A DNA stretch of 64,000 bases from assembly GCF_932526225.1 (NCBI RefSeq), contig NC_064035.1, positions 10,279,296 through 10,343,295 of the forward strand. The letters run 5' to 3'. This DNA is from Nematostella vectensis (Eukaryota; Cnidaria; Anthozoa; Actiniaria; Edwardsiidae). The notes under the pieces were generated by a model. It searched no databases, was not told where the DNA came from, and was given only the letters and a program-made list of their open reading frames with translations. Below are positions 1 to 12,774 of this stretch, one piece after another. The translations under genes and the position numbers were made by a program. Numbering within the stretch: position 1 is the stretch's first letter; each line of letters begins with the position of its first letter.

Positions 1-390
1 ACCATTGCCACTATCACCACCAGTCGTCATCATTATGAGAGGCAGAACCATTCAGCATTATTACTATACAAATATTTGTCTCAACACAACCAATGTCACT
101 ACTATTGCCTTTACTACAACCATCTTTGCTACCACCATAATTATTATCATTAATGAATCCACCACCGTCACCACAATGGTTGTCATCAGCATAATCACCA
201 TAAACACTGCAATCATAATCATGTTATCATCACCACCATCAATATCAATCAATCAATATCAATACCATGGCATCCATAAACATTATCAACCTTATGACCT
301 TCAATACCTCCACCATTGTCAACAGCATCATAACCACTTACATTATAATCATCAACAACCTAATTATTCTCACCACCACCACCACTTATA
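1..390. repeat. Degenerate ACC/ATC trinucleotide tract
   Basis: Imperfect ACC, ATC and ATT triplets fill the whole stretch, and open frames on both strands simply translate the repeat. It ends shortly before the first VPS16 exon, so it is probably intronic. No splice sites or conserved protein are seen inside it. Confidence 0.8.
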
Positions 391-414
391 AATACATTAA
401 TTATTTATCAACAG

Positions 415-3400
415 AAAGTTTACTGTGAGTTCAATGCTCAGTGTACCTCAAGACCAAAGCAACTTTCGTGGTAAGGAAGATTCTTTAGAAACATACTTTT
501 CTAAATATATGTATACTGTATATAATCTTGTATATGTCCAGATAAGACCTTTTATAACTGAAATATTAAGACCTCTAAATCTGATTACTCCATGTGATTA
601 TTCAATATGATTATTCCATCTGATTATCAGGTGTGGGACTGGTGCAGTGATCTGTTACTGGAGTGACTACTTAGATGTTATTGGCCCAACTAAAGATGTC
701 ACTAGATATCCTCTATCAACTGAACAACACTCTAATATTGTTATTATTACTAAAAATATATTTCAAACTCTTTAGTTGCTCTAGTTTCAAAACTGTAATT
801 CCAAAATATCCACACTGCAGTGTGCTAACTTTCTACATACTACAAGTCAATAATCTGCAAGGCTTTCTTCAACCCACTGCAACTCTCTACAAATTCTCCC
901 AACTCTTTGCAACACTTTGCACTATTTAAAACATGAGCATGGTGTGTTTATTGGTGGTTTGTTTCATCTTTATTTGTTGCAGCATACACTGGCTTATGTT
1001 TTTTTTTTAGGATTCAAAGGAATTAAGTAAATAATCTGCAAGGCTTTCTTCAACCCACTGCAACTCTCTACAAATTCTCCCAACTCTTTGCAACACTTTG
1101 CACTATTTAAAACATGAGCATGGTGTGTTTATTGGTGGTTTGTTTCATCTTTATTTGTTGCAGCATACACTGGCTCATGTTTTTTTTAGGATTCAAAGGA
1201 ATTAACATCTCGCATAGCAGCAGCAAAAAATTCTAAATTTGCATAAAAGAAGTGTGACAGTGAAGTGTGGGCAACCTTAAAGAATGATATATAAATATGG
1301 TATTCTTAACCAATTGTGCACATACTACATGGACAGTGAGGTTTATTTGGTGGAAGAGCCAGATGGAGTGCGTATCATTGGAGGTGATAATCACGAATTT
1401 CTGCAGAAAGTCCCAGGTACATCATGTTCATTTTTTAGAATTGATGCTGGGGGAGGGGAAGGGGGGCTAGCAGGAGCTGTATAGTCCAAAATCCTGGCTG
1501 CGTGCTTCACCTTTACCACTTGATGATGAGTTTGTTTTAGTCACAGCGCATTATTCATGATGCTTAGCGACTAATTCTTAGTGTTTATGTGAGTCGTTTT
1601 TGTAAAAATTGTACCTGGCTCTGGAAATATACCTAGGATTGTGCAACCTCTAAACAACCTGCTCATGATAACGCACAGTTGTATGTTTGTATAGTTGCTG
1701 TTGAGAATGTGTTCAAGATTGGTTCAATGGAGCCAGGTGCCATGCTATTTGATGCTGCTAAAGAATTCGAGGTCAGTTCCGTATTTAGTTATTTTTTTAA
1801 GGATGGCTTTACAAAGGGGTTTTTTGCACCCTCCATTAGCAAGAAAAGATTTTTCTAGTTTTGGTATTGTTGAAAAAAAAACAGCTTGTAGGTTTTTTTA
1901 CAACCATGACACAGAAAACAGGCCATGCTTAACACGGTCATTTTACCAATCAAAGCTCGGCTTTTAATATATTGGGCTAATCAGAAACGTAATTTCCACC
2001 ACACATTCCCTCTTGTCTTGATTCAATGTGTGTTGGAGCATTGTTACCTGGTTGGATGGGTCGCTATAAAGATAAACTAAGCTGAATTTGATTCATCATT
2101 TTAAAGTTGTAAGCATGGTCAGCTCTGTATCACCCCACTATACTATCTCCAGCATTGAGTATACACCTGGGGTGTTCCTAGTAACAGTTCTGGGTTTGCT
2201 TTGTTCAGAGGAAGAGTGCACGTGCTGATGAATATGTACGCATGATCAAGGATCGCCTGCCGGATGCTGTTGAACAGTGTATCCAGGCTGCCGCTGCTGA
2301 ATATGAGCCTGCAATCCAGCGTAATTTGCTCAGGGTAGGTCAGAGGTAAAACCACCAAATCTATGCAATGATGGATCTGTTCTAGAAAATTCCCTAGCGA
2401 AATACTTGTTATTCATTCAGAATTTTGTTGATCCTTACAACAATATTGAGCATTCAGAAAAATATGGGAACAATTATATGCTGAAGTGAATAAGGCAGCG
2501 ATATTTCAAATCATGTCTGACTAAGGAAACGGAACTTAGATCAATATATATATTTTTTTTTAGAGAAGAAAACCAGAGAACCCTATGATATGTAGATGTT
2601 AATTGAATCAGTGGAGTTGTTTTATCAGGGAACATTTGTAAAATGCCACAGCCTGAAAAGCATACTTCAAGCACAAATGTTTCTTGACGATCTTGCAGGC
2701 AGCATCTCTGGGAAATAGCTTCCTCGATCATAAACAGCCAAGAGTGTTCGTTCAGACCTGCCAGACACTGCGTGTGCTGAACGCTGTGCGAGATTTCAAT
2801 GTCGGCATCCCCCTGACATATGCACAGTATCCTTTGCTAATGCCTCCAACTATTGTTCAGACAGGGGGGGGGGCTTCTTGTGTTCAATCCTGTTTCATTG
2901 GTGTTGATGGGGGTGGTTTTAGCTATTCAGTGTTACCCCTTTTTTTGGTTGCATAAAAAACTTTTAGCATGTGCTTTGAAAATGATGTCAAGCATATGTA
3001 CACTATTTTGTCTTCACCAAAATTTTTCAGACTCTGACTATAGCCCCCTTTTCCTAGCAGTTTGAGGTGACTAAAGGCCACCCAACCCAATCCTATAACC
3101 AGATAGTAGTACATTTTTTGTCCCTTGACTATGCATCAGACTGGAGCTCCTGACCTTACGAGTGCTAATAGACAGGTACAGTAGGTGTTCAACTGTCTTA
3201 CTGCAGAAAACAATGTGTCAGATGCAACTACTGACATGGTCTGGGCAATCTGGCAGATAAAGAATTCAACAAGATCCAATCATCTGGATTCAACCGTTTG
3301 GATCCACTTGTTTTTTTATTAGAGGGGATATGCCGTCGGTATTCTGTGGGTTATGGAGAGACAGACGGAAGCTAGAGTAAAGACTGTCATGAGTCTATAT

Positions 3401-6400
3401 CCGGGAAAAACATGATCTTCCATGCGTGAACCAATGCCAAGCCAATGATATATTGATAACACAATAGCATAATCAAACTCAATACACTACTCAGGTGGAC
3501 TTTTTAATGAAGCCATTTTAAGCTTTACCGATAGAGCCACAATTATTTTGGTGACCTTCCTCACTTATCGAGGGGAATGAAATTGTGTAAGCATTTACCT
3601 TGTTCATCTCCAACTGTTTACTTTCACACCCACTCGTTCTAATTCTCTTCTAGACTTGTTCTACGCCGTCATTACTGCCTTGCCATAAGAATCTGTGACT
3701 ACCTAAAAATCCCCAAGGCGGAGGGTACCAGCCGGATTCTTGGTCACTGGGCATGCTTTAAGGTAGTTCAGTCAAAAAATTAGAGGATGTTACTTTGAAT
3801 AATTATTCTATACTAAAAGCAAAGCAGTAGATGTTAGATAAAGTGGAGCATCATCTTGATGACTTGGGTTTGATAGGAATATTCTAATAATAAGGAACCT
3901 ACCCAATACCCTCTCTAGTGCGTTAGCATGAATATCCCAACCAATCATCCTGATAACTAGTTTTGTGGAGCTTGTACATTCAGTAGGAGTATTATACCGC
4001 GATAAGGAACCTACCAATCCCCCCCTCCAGTGCTTTAGCTTTAAAAGATATCTTAATGGGTCATCCGCCAATCATCTTGATGATGCAGCTATTATGTGGC
4101 TTGTAGGCTCAGTAAGAGGTTTCTAACCAACCCCCCTCCCCCCCTGTGCATTAGCTTTAGTGGATATCTTTACTGGATCTCGACCATTCATCTTGATGTC
4201 TTCACATAATAGCATTCTTTTATTATGTATAAGTTCAGTAGAGGGATTCTAACAAGGAAAGCCTACCCATTACCCCTCCTCTAGTGCGTTAGCCCTACAG
4301 TAGTTGATGTCTTAAAATGTTCTTCACCAATTATCTTGATGACTCTTGTATTGTATGTATGTCGTATTACCCCCTATCCCCCTCCAGTAGATTAGCTCTG
4401 GTGGATATCTTAACAGGTTCTCCACCATTCCTCTTGATGGTTCTGATATTATGTGTCTTGTAAGTTCTAACAAGATGGAATAAGATGGATTCTAACAAGA
4501 TGGAACTTACCTATTACCCCTCCTCCAGTGCATTAGCCCTAGTGGATGTCTTAACAGGTTCTTCACTGATAACCTTGACGAATCTTGCATTACATATTTG
4601 TGGTTTGTAGGTTCAACAGGAGAAGGAGTAACCTAGCCAGTACCACCCTCCCCCACACCCCTACCCACCAACAATTGTGTTAGCCCTAGTGGATATCTTA
4701 ATGGGTTCCTCGCAATTCATCTTGATGACTCTGGTATTATGTGGCTTATAGGTTCAGCAACAGGATTCTGATGAAGAGATAGCTCATGCCATTAACGCCA
4801 AGTTGTGCAACTCCACTGGTATCTCCTACACGGAAATCGCATCAAAAGCGCTTGAGAAAGGGAAACCGGAGCTGGCTACAAAGGTTCAGATTGTATAGTT
4901 ATAGCTTGTCTCATGCAGTTCACATGGACTCTTTCACTCTGTAGTGCTTGTATAAGATTGGTAAGGGCAATGTATTGACATTAGTTGATGTTCTTTTTAG
5001 GCTAAGCTTATTCTTTGGGGGACATGGGGTTACAATACACTGATCCTTGAGAGTCTAAAGATACAATTTGGTGTATATTACTAAATGCTTTGTGTTTAAC
5101 CAGCTCTTGGATTACGAGCCTAAGGCTGCCGACCAAGTCCCACTATTGATGAAGATGAATAAGGACAAGGTTGCCCTCGAGAAGGCTGTACAAAGCGGCG
5201 ACACTGACTTAGGTACACACTATACCCGATGTGATGTGGATTAGTATATCATAAATTTAGTCAACAGGACTAAATTTGAATGACATATGACCAATAAATT
5301 TGAATGACATATGTTGATTCTTGCCACCATGTAATAAGGTTGTGGACCTTATTATGATTAAGCACAAACGATGAGACGAGACTTGTAGTTTAGGCTAGAT
5401 TTATTCGGAATGATTGTGTTGCAATCAAGCTAGACTATATACAGTAATTGGACCTCATGACCGGATCATTGGGATAGTGTTACATTGTTCGTGCGGGCAG
5501 GTAGTGTTCAAAGCCGTCACGCATGACACTGCATCTCGTCACACCTACGGCTTCGGCAAGGGCCCGACGATGTCAATATAAAACATGATTTTTTTTCTGC
5601 TTGCTTTAATAAGAATAACTCTTTATACTGTGATAGGAAATAAGCATTTAAAAAAAGACAACGCACTAAAAACATTTGATTTCTAGGCAGCCCAAAAGCT
5701 CTTAATTCCTTGAATGATTGGAAATGTTTTCTTGCTGTTATGGTTGTCTAACTCCTGATAACTCCATGGTAACTCTTATAGTTTACATGGAAACTCTTCT
5801 CTCATAGTTTAAAAGGTGACTCTTCTCTCATAGTTTACATGCTAACTTTTCTATCAAAGTGCTAGTTGCTAATTCTTCTCTCATAGTTTACATGGTAACT
5901 CTTCTCATAGTTTACATGGTAACTCTTCTCATAGTTTACATGGTAACTCTTCTCTCATAGTTTACATGGTAACTCTTCTCTCATAGTCTACATACTTACT
6001 GTACTCTTCTCCCATAGTTTCATGGTAACTCTCCTCTCATAGTTTACATGCTTACTCTTCTCTCATAGTCTACATGCTCACTCTTCTCTCATAGTTTACA
6101 TGGTAACTCTTCTCTCATAGTTTACATGGTAACTCTTCTCTCATAGTCTACATACTTACTGTACTCTTCTCCCATAGTTTCATGGTAACTCTTCTCTCAT
6201 AGTCTACATGCTTACTCTTCTCTCATAGTTTACATGCTAACTCTTCTATCATAGTCTACATGCTTACTCTTCTCTCATAGTCTACATGGTAACTCTTCTG
6301 TCATAGTTTACATGGTAACTCTTCTCTCATGGTTTACATGATAACTCTTCTCTCATAGTCTACATGCTTAGTCTTCTCTCATAGTTTACATGCTAAGTCT

Positions 6401-9400
6401 TCTTTCATAGTTTACATGATAACTCTTCTCTCATAGTTTACATGCTTACTCTTCTCTCATAGTCTACATGCTAACTCTCCTCTCATAGTTTACATGCTTA
6501 CTCTTCTCTCATAGTCTACATGCTTACTCTTCTCTCGTAGTTTACATGATAACTCTTCTATCATAGTTTACATGGTAACTCTTCTCTCATAGTCTACATG
6601 CTTACTCTTCTATCATAGTTTACATGGTAACTCTTCTCTCATAGTCTACATGCTTACTCTTCTCTCATAGTCTACATGGTAACTCTTCTCTCATAGTCTA
6701 CATGCTAACTCGTCTATCATAGTTTACATGATAACTCTTCTCTCATAGTTTACATGCTAACTCTTCTATCATAGTTTACATGATAACTCTTCTCTCATAG
6801 TTTACATGCTAACTCTTCTATCATAGTTTACATGATAACTCTTCTCTCATAGTTTACATGCTTACTCTTCTCTCATAGTTTACATGGTAACTCTTCTCTC
6901 ATGGTTTACATGCTTAGTCTTCTCTCATAGTTTACATGCTAAGTCTTCTCTCATAGTTTACATGCTAACTCTTCTCTCATAGTCTACATGCTTACTCTTC
7001 TCTCATAGTCTACATGCTTACTCTTCTCTCGTAGTTTACATGATAACTCTTCTATCATAGTTTACATGGTAACTCTTCTCTCATAGTCTACATGCTTACT
7101 CTTCTCTCATAGTTTACATGGTAACTCTTCTCTCGTAGTTTACATGGTAACTCTTCTCTCATAGTTTACATGCTTAGTCTTCTCTCATAGTTTACATGCT
7201 TAGTCTTCTCTCATAGTTTACATGCTAAGTCTTCTCTCATAGTTTACATGCTAAGTCTTCTATCATAGTTTACATGCTAAGTCTTCTATCATAGTTAACA
7301 TGGTAACTCTTCTCTCATAGTTTACATGCTTTTCTCTCATAGTCTTCATGCTTACTCTTCTCTCATAGTTTACATGCTAACTCTTCTCGCATAGTTTACA
7401 TGATAATTCTTCTATCATAGTTTACATGGTAACTCCTCTCTCATAGTTCACTTGGTAACTCTTCTCTCATTTTACATGGTAACTCTTCTCTCATAGTTCA
7501 CATGGTAACTCTTCTCTCATAGTTTACATGGTGACTCTTCTCTTATAGTTTATATGGTGATCATGAAGCTTAAAAAGGACTTGAAACTTGGTGAATTTTT
7601 ATTGGAACTAAGCAAGTGCCCTGTCGCACTGAACCTCTACATGAAGGTGAGGTGTAGCAGGTTATTTATCCACTATTCATACTATTTGATTACATCAGAA
7701 ATGTCGATTTCTTTCTCATAAACAGTTCTTCCAGATAGACTTAACAAGTAACGAATGTCTTTGAATGAGCGGACAGTTTTACCTCTAGTATATATGTGTC
7801 ATACGTTTTTTAGTTCACATTTTCCCTAATTTTCAGTTTTTGATGTTCTTTTTTTTTTTTTTGCAGTTCTGCAAGGAAAATAATCCCAACGACTTAGAGA
7901 GTATATACTTGATGCAGAGCCAATTCATGGACTTAGCCAACATGTCCGTACGGAAAAGCATCAACAAAGAATTGGTAATTCAAAATGTAAATCAATAGAA
8001 ACGAGAGGGAAACGTAGCTTGCTAAATTAGGAGACGTTAAATCAAAGAAATGTTTTGTATATGATTTAAATAGATTGCTTATACAGTTTATTATTTTCTC
8101 TATCGGCTTTTCAAAAGTCTGTATATATATTTATTGCTAAAAAGGCTGTACACAATAGAGATCCTTGCCAAATTCGTGCCCCGCTCATAAATAACAACAT
8201 AATCAAAGGTGGTCGACAATGAATGCTTATCGCGTGAATTCGGGATGTTTTGACCAAGTGCTTTTTTTGAAACTTGTATGTTAGGTTAAGGTGTAAATCA
8301 ACACAAGGTTGAAAAGGTATGTTAACACCTCTGTGAAACAGAGTAGTTTAGCGCAGCTACTCTGTTTCAAAGAGGCGTTTAACATACCTTTTTAACCTTC
8401 TGCTGATTTATACCTTGTCTACACCACGCCTACGCAGACCATCTAGTTTTTCTACAGCTTGTCTGCAGTCTTTCTAGTTATACCATGTATGTTGGGGTAC
8501 CAAGGTGTTACATCAAAGGGGCTCTTCCGGTGGTTATCGAGAAATTTATCTTTTATTAATTTATTCACCTTATTGTATTTCGATTGTCAGAACGTAGAGT
8601 CGAAAATGGATTGCTTGTCTGACGCCAAGATGAACTACACAAAAGCCGGAAATGTTATTTATACAAAGGTATAATCAGACTTCAGTGCTCACAGATAACA
8701 GAGAAAGTTTCCTGCCCTCCATGTAAAAAGATAAACCTTCTCCCTTTTCCCCTGTATATATTTGGGCTTACAAATTTTTACTTTGTTCATTTCCGATACT
8801 AATAAACATCGTTACTTTCTTTAGATAACAGAGGAGCAAATGAAACTTCTTGATGATCAGTCGCGGCTTGAGAAAGAGCAACATCAAGAATTCAAAAACA
8901 CGTCGCTGAGCGACACTATAGAAAAGGTAGCGATGCTAGCGATACTATGCATAGTTAACAAACATATGCAACCTTTGTGGTAATGAAAGTGGAATGGACT
9001 ACAATAGTAAAATACCATTCAAAAGATGGTAACGCTATGACAAAAGCAACGATATGTACAAAATGCGACGTTAATGTTTACAAAGGTTTCGCTAATTGTA
9101 TGACAGTCGCTCACATCCGAGTAATATCTGACTGTCCCTCAGTGCATCGAACTGGGGCATCTGAAGGATGCAGAGAAGCTCAGGAAGGATTTCAAAGTCC
9201 CGGATGTTCATTACCATTGGGTCAAGGCCAAGGCCCTTGCAGGCAGTAGGAACTGGACCGAGCTTGAGAAGTTTTCCAAGTCTCGAAAGTCCCCAATTGG
9301 ATATGAGGTATCCCTTTTATAGCGGACACAGTATCAAGCTGACGCGGTCATCATGTGTTCAATTTTCCCACCGACAAATTAATGAGTTTTGAGTCTAAAA

Positions 9401-10139
9401 TGCCCTAAGCCCGACTTTTTTATTGGTTTATATTGAATATTAAAAACTGAATCATTTAAAAAGAAAATAATCATTATCGTGTATTATTTTATCCTCTAGT
9501 CATATGATTTCAAAGGGCTTCCAGTGAATTAGTTTGAAACTTTACGGTAAATACACATCTTATTGACACCTTTTTTTGCGTAGGCGAAAAATCCGTCAGA
9601 ACCGAAAAAAGCTCTTTCGAAAGCTTCATTAACAGCGTCTGGCAAAATGAGAAACCACTTATTGACGGTGGGCTGAAGTTTCGCTCGACCATATTAATAA
9701 GATTCGAGAATTGTATTGTTTGTCTGGGGTTCGCAAACGCGGCGACCGTCTTTGTTAATATTTTGTACACTTATATTTTTCTATTATTTTTTCAGCCTTT
9801 CGTAGATTTCTGTCTACAGCAAAACCATCGGATAGAGGCTGAAAAATACATAGCGAAGGTTCAACCAGAGAACAAGGCCAAATATTACCTAAAGATTGGG
9901 TAAGAAAGTCCTGGGTCACCGCCAAAGCTTCAGCTTCATTCTACCCAGGAAATGACTCTTTTCATCAGAAAGTGCTGAAGATGATTTGTTGTTGTTGCAG
10001 GAAGCTTGAAGAGGCCGCTGATGCAGCGTTCAACCTGAAAGACGAGGAGGGCTTGCAGCTCGTACTCAAGAAATGCGATAAAGGCAAATTAGCCCAGCGT
10101 ATCCACGACATGCTTAATACGCTAGCACAAAAAAGATAG
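415..10139 (+). CDS. VPS16: VPS16 (HOPS/CORVET core subunit), 3' part of gene
   Basis: Exons read: 415-470, 631-about 695 (end unclear), about 1335-1416, 1695-1771, 2209-2334, 2699-2826, 3140-3175, 3654-3762, 4752-4883, 5104-5212, 7549-7646, 7867-7974, 8591-8668, 8825-8926, 9143-9307, 9796-9899 and 10001-10139 (stop TAG). Reading phase is continuous from 1695 to the stop. The joined protein follows the animal VPS16 C-terminal half throughout, with motifs such as [62 protein letters not shown] and the Lys-rich C-terminus. VPS16 is a scaffold of the HOPS and CORVET tethering complexes on endosomes and lysosomes; its beta-propeller is followed by an alpha-solenoid that binds VPS33. Only the end of the propeller and the solenoid are here, and the start lies upstream of base 1. 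Introns before exons 4752 and 7549 carry tandem copies of their own 3' splice sites. Confidence 0.95.
844..1205 (+). repeat. 181-bp direct tandem duplication in VPS16 intron
   Basis: Two nearly identical copies, 844-1024 and 1025-1205, differ at a few bases and in the length of a T run. Each ends in a T-rich tract plus AG that looks like a 3' splice site, but both frames tested after it hit stops quickly, so I do not call an exon. High identity implies a recent duplication. Confidence 0.85.
3815..4751 (+). repeat. Degenerate array of about 130-bp units copying the 4752 exon acceptor
   Basis: About seven diverged units share blocks such as CATCTTGATGACTCTGGTAT, TTATGTGGCTT, a TAG followed by GTTCAG-like sequence, and GTGCGTTAGC/GTGGATATCTTA. 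The real VPS16 acceptor, GTGGCTTATAG before GTTCAGCAACAGGATTCT, is the last unit, so earlier units contain decayed copies of the 3' splice site and the first exon bases (for example near 4101, 4232 and 4608). The unit length is my estimate from recurring blocks. Confidence 0.7.
5757..7548 (+). repeat. 26-bp minisatellite of about 69 units, each a 3' splice site copy
   Basis: The unit is CTCTTCTCTCATAG followed by TTTACATGGTAA, with variants CTTA, CTAA, GATAA and CTAC. The period of 26 was checked at 6081 to 6107. The array runs into the true acceptor of the VPS16 exon starting at 7549: CTCTTCTCTTATAG, then TTTATATGGTGATCATG. Every unit is therefore a pyrimidine tract, an AG and about 12 bases resembling the exon start. 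Copy number is length divided by period. Confidence 0.92.
8288..8480. mobile_element. Foldback MITE-like element (copy 1)
   Basis: A long imperfect inverted repeat pairs 8288-8346 with about 8357-8419 (core GGTATGTTAACACCTCTGTG against its near complement), followed by a tail containing CTACACCACGCCTACGCAGACC. The right half and tail recur at 44915-45170 in another gene's flank, showing a dispersed family. It lies inside a VPS16 intron and has no coding capacity. Confidence 0.7.
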
Positions 10140-12774
10140 AACGTTTTGAGTGTTCTGAGTGAAAAGATTTATGTTCACTAGATCTGTTGCAACCCTGCTC
10201 AAGAGAATTCCTTTTCATCACCTAAATCATTGATTTGGTTAATTTTAAATCCATAAATCTATGATCTGATAGAAATGGAGTATAGGTGATAATAGGTGGC
10301 GTTTGCGTAAATGTAGAAAATGCATCCAGAGAGATTGAGACTCGAAAAGAAATTATAATTTTCATAAGCTTCCAACTGTGAATGGCCTTTGTTTGCAAAT
10401 GTTTCGCAAGAACCTGAAGAAAACATTATTCCCAGTTTGATCTTTCTATGTTAGGTGGAATAATACAAGGCATACCCGCATATAAGAACATTAAAAGTTA
10501 GCCACTACAATATATATTAGATAATGTTTAGTTTTTTTTTTATATATAATTAGGGGCGGTGAATGAAAGAATGGCGTTTGAACATAACCAGGCTGCTAAA
10601 GCCTCTACTCGAATCCAGTATTTACCTTCATGGCAGTGCAGGTACTATATGAATCCATGCCTTTTCTTTAAGTTTACAATGATCTTAACTCCTAGAATTA
10701 GATACCATACCTTTTCAGATATTCATTTAGAATCCAATACACATTTGGGTTTTAAAAAGAGGACTTTCAAGCCTAACCGGCTAAACTTGCCAGCTTCCTA
10801 TAAACAGGTTTTTACTGTACCTTCTGGCTTATAAAGCAATTATTTAGCAACAAGAGAGCATAAGATAAGAGAGGGACACTTTGGTATTACCCGCGCGCCA
10901 TGTCTATTCCCATCCTGGCTATTTTTAATAACCACCACCCCACCACTGCGCGTGAGAATTTGCTCCTTTTATTTTGTCATACTTCCCCGCGGGTTGTTTT
11001 GCCAACTCGATATGAATGAAAAGAGATCATGTAAAACAACTCGGAAGAAGAAAACAAGTCTAACTTATGTAAGAAAGATTGGCAAATATACTCACAGAAA
11101 GCTAAATCCCTGAATAGTTTGACTGTTTTGTTTGTCTGAGCGGCGAAGTCAAGTCAAGAAGAAAGGAAATAGCGACGAGCGATAAAATGGCTGTGATACC
11201 GCGTTTGATTCAAATCCCGATTCTAGCTTGTATAAGGAGAGCATAAGATGAGGGACACTTTAGTATTACCCGCGCGCCATGTCGATTCCCATCCTGGCTA
11301 TTTTTAGTAACCACCACCCCACCACTGCGCGTATATTATACAAGTTTTTTGAGTTTCTCAAGAACATTCTTTTCCATTAAAGACATAATAGCTTTATTGG
11401 ACCAGATAGGTGGGGGCTCCCTGGGCCACGCCCCTGGAACCATGTGTTTTCAGTGCATGCAGACTGCAAAGGCGCGCAACTAGACGCAAAACCCGCGGGG
11501 AAAAAACCTCTGAGCTGAAGTGTAGCTTTGCTCGAATCTCTGACTTCTTCACATCTCTTTTATTGTCATTTTACTAAATAAGATGTAAGAAGAAGTCCTA
11601 ATTTGACCGTCTTGAATGCCGTTGGAAGGATGGGGGAGGGATGGATGGTGATTCTCTCTGCTATGAAATAGTAGTACAACATCTTAGTTTTCTGATATTT
11701 ATTTACAACAAAACTTTGTATTTATAAGTTAAATCTTTTTTACATTAACGCTTTTAGTTGTTTATTTGCAACTTTATATTACAAAAGAATGAATGCAAGT
11801 CGAACGATGTAATTGCAGAAATTAACTCTGTTAACTAATTTTTATCCGTCGACTATTTATCTACACCTCGTATTTTTACGAAAACTGTGGTCCTGTTCAA
11901 AATATCTATGTGATGGTATTGGTATATGATAGCTTTGTCAGCAGGCAAGCGTAATGTATTATACATAGGCCTTTAAATCCCAGCCTTTGAGCTCAATCAT
12001 TGAAGAGCCTGGGTAACAGTGTGACATGAAAACGTGACCTTATACGGCACCACGTGACAGTCGGTCGGCAAGACTCATTGGCCAGTTGTAAAACGATTTC
12101 GGAATTGGGCCAGCCAACACTAGCCATTATTTTTTTTGCTATTGGCGAATAGAAATAAATTCTCTCGATTTACTTTTGCTCTCGCAACTTAAAGCGAATG
12201 AATTAGTAATTTAACCCTAACCCAGGCAATCAAACACACAAACAAATCTCTTAATCAATCCTAACTACCCTCTATATACACTATATAAATAAGTTAATGG
12301 GTGAATACAACAAATATGGAGGGTATTACCGTGGTCTTAGCAGACTGTGTGCAGCCCGTTCCAGGCCTCGCGCGTTTCCCTCATCAAACAAACGTTTACC
12401 CCAAACAATATGAACGAAGATCTACCAAAAGTAACGAGTACCAAAAGTAAAGAGCACTAATAACCAAAAGTAACGAGCACAAATAACGCGAAATAACTCG
12501 GTTCCCAGACTTATTTCATCCTTCCGAAATATGTTCTGCGAACGTCTGGAACATACAGTTAAGATAATCTCGATTGGAAATTATGATATAATTGCCATTT
12601 CTTCTAAAAAAAAACATAAGAGCTCACGAAAATGATATATTTGCGTGTCCTAGCTCGCCATCCAGTGTGGATCAAACAAGAACAAGTTCTGTTGCCCTTG
12701 CGGGAAGATCTAGCTTTGCATCACTAGTACCAAACTCTGTATTTTATACCCTATGGAACTCCTGTACCTATAGA
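10140..12774. other. Convergent intergenic region between VPS16 and the semaphorin gene
   Basis: The region holds the 3' flanks of two genes that point at each other. I see no supported coding exon. An approximately 95-bp segment is present twice (10859-10953 and 11239-11334), and the rest is AT-rich unique sequence with poly-T and poly-A runs. Confidence 0.6.
10859..11334 (+). repeat. Dispersed direct repeat pair, about 95 bp each
   Basis: The copies at 10859-10953 and 11239-11334 share ACCCGCGCGCCATGTC, ATTCCCATCCTGGCTATTTT and CCACCCCACCACTGCGCGT with only a few substitutions. They are separated by about 285 bp. A segmental copy or two insertions of one short element are both possible. 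Confidence 0.8.

Noticed and set aside
5..391. 128-residue open frame at the window start
   Set aside because: It translates an ACC/ATC triplet tract, with no domain and an overlapping frame on the other strand of the same kind.
11200..11225. tRNA-like B-box sequence (GATTCAAATCC)
   Set aside because: No A box, acceptor stem or anticodon arm could be folded around it.
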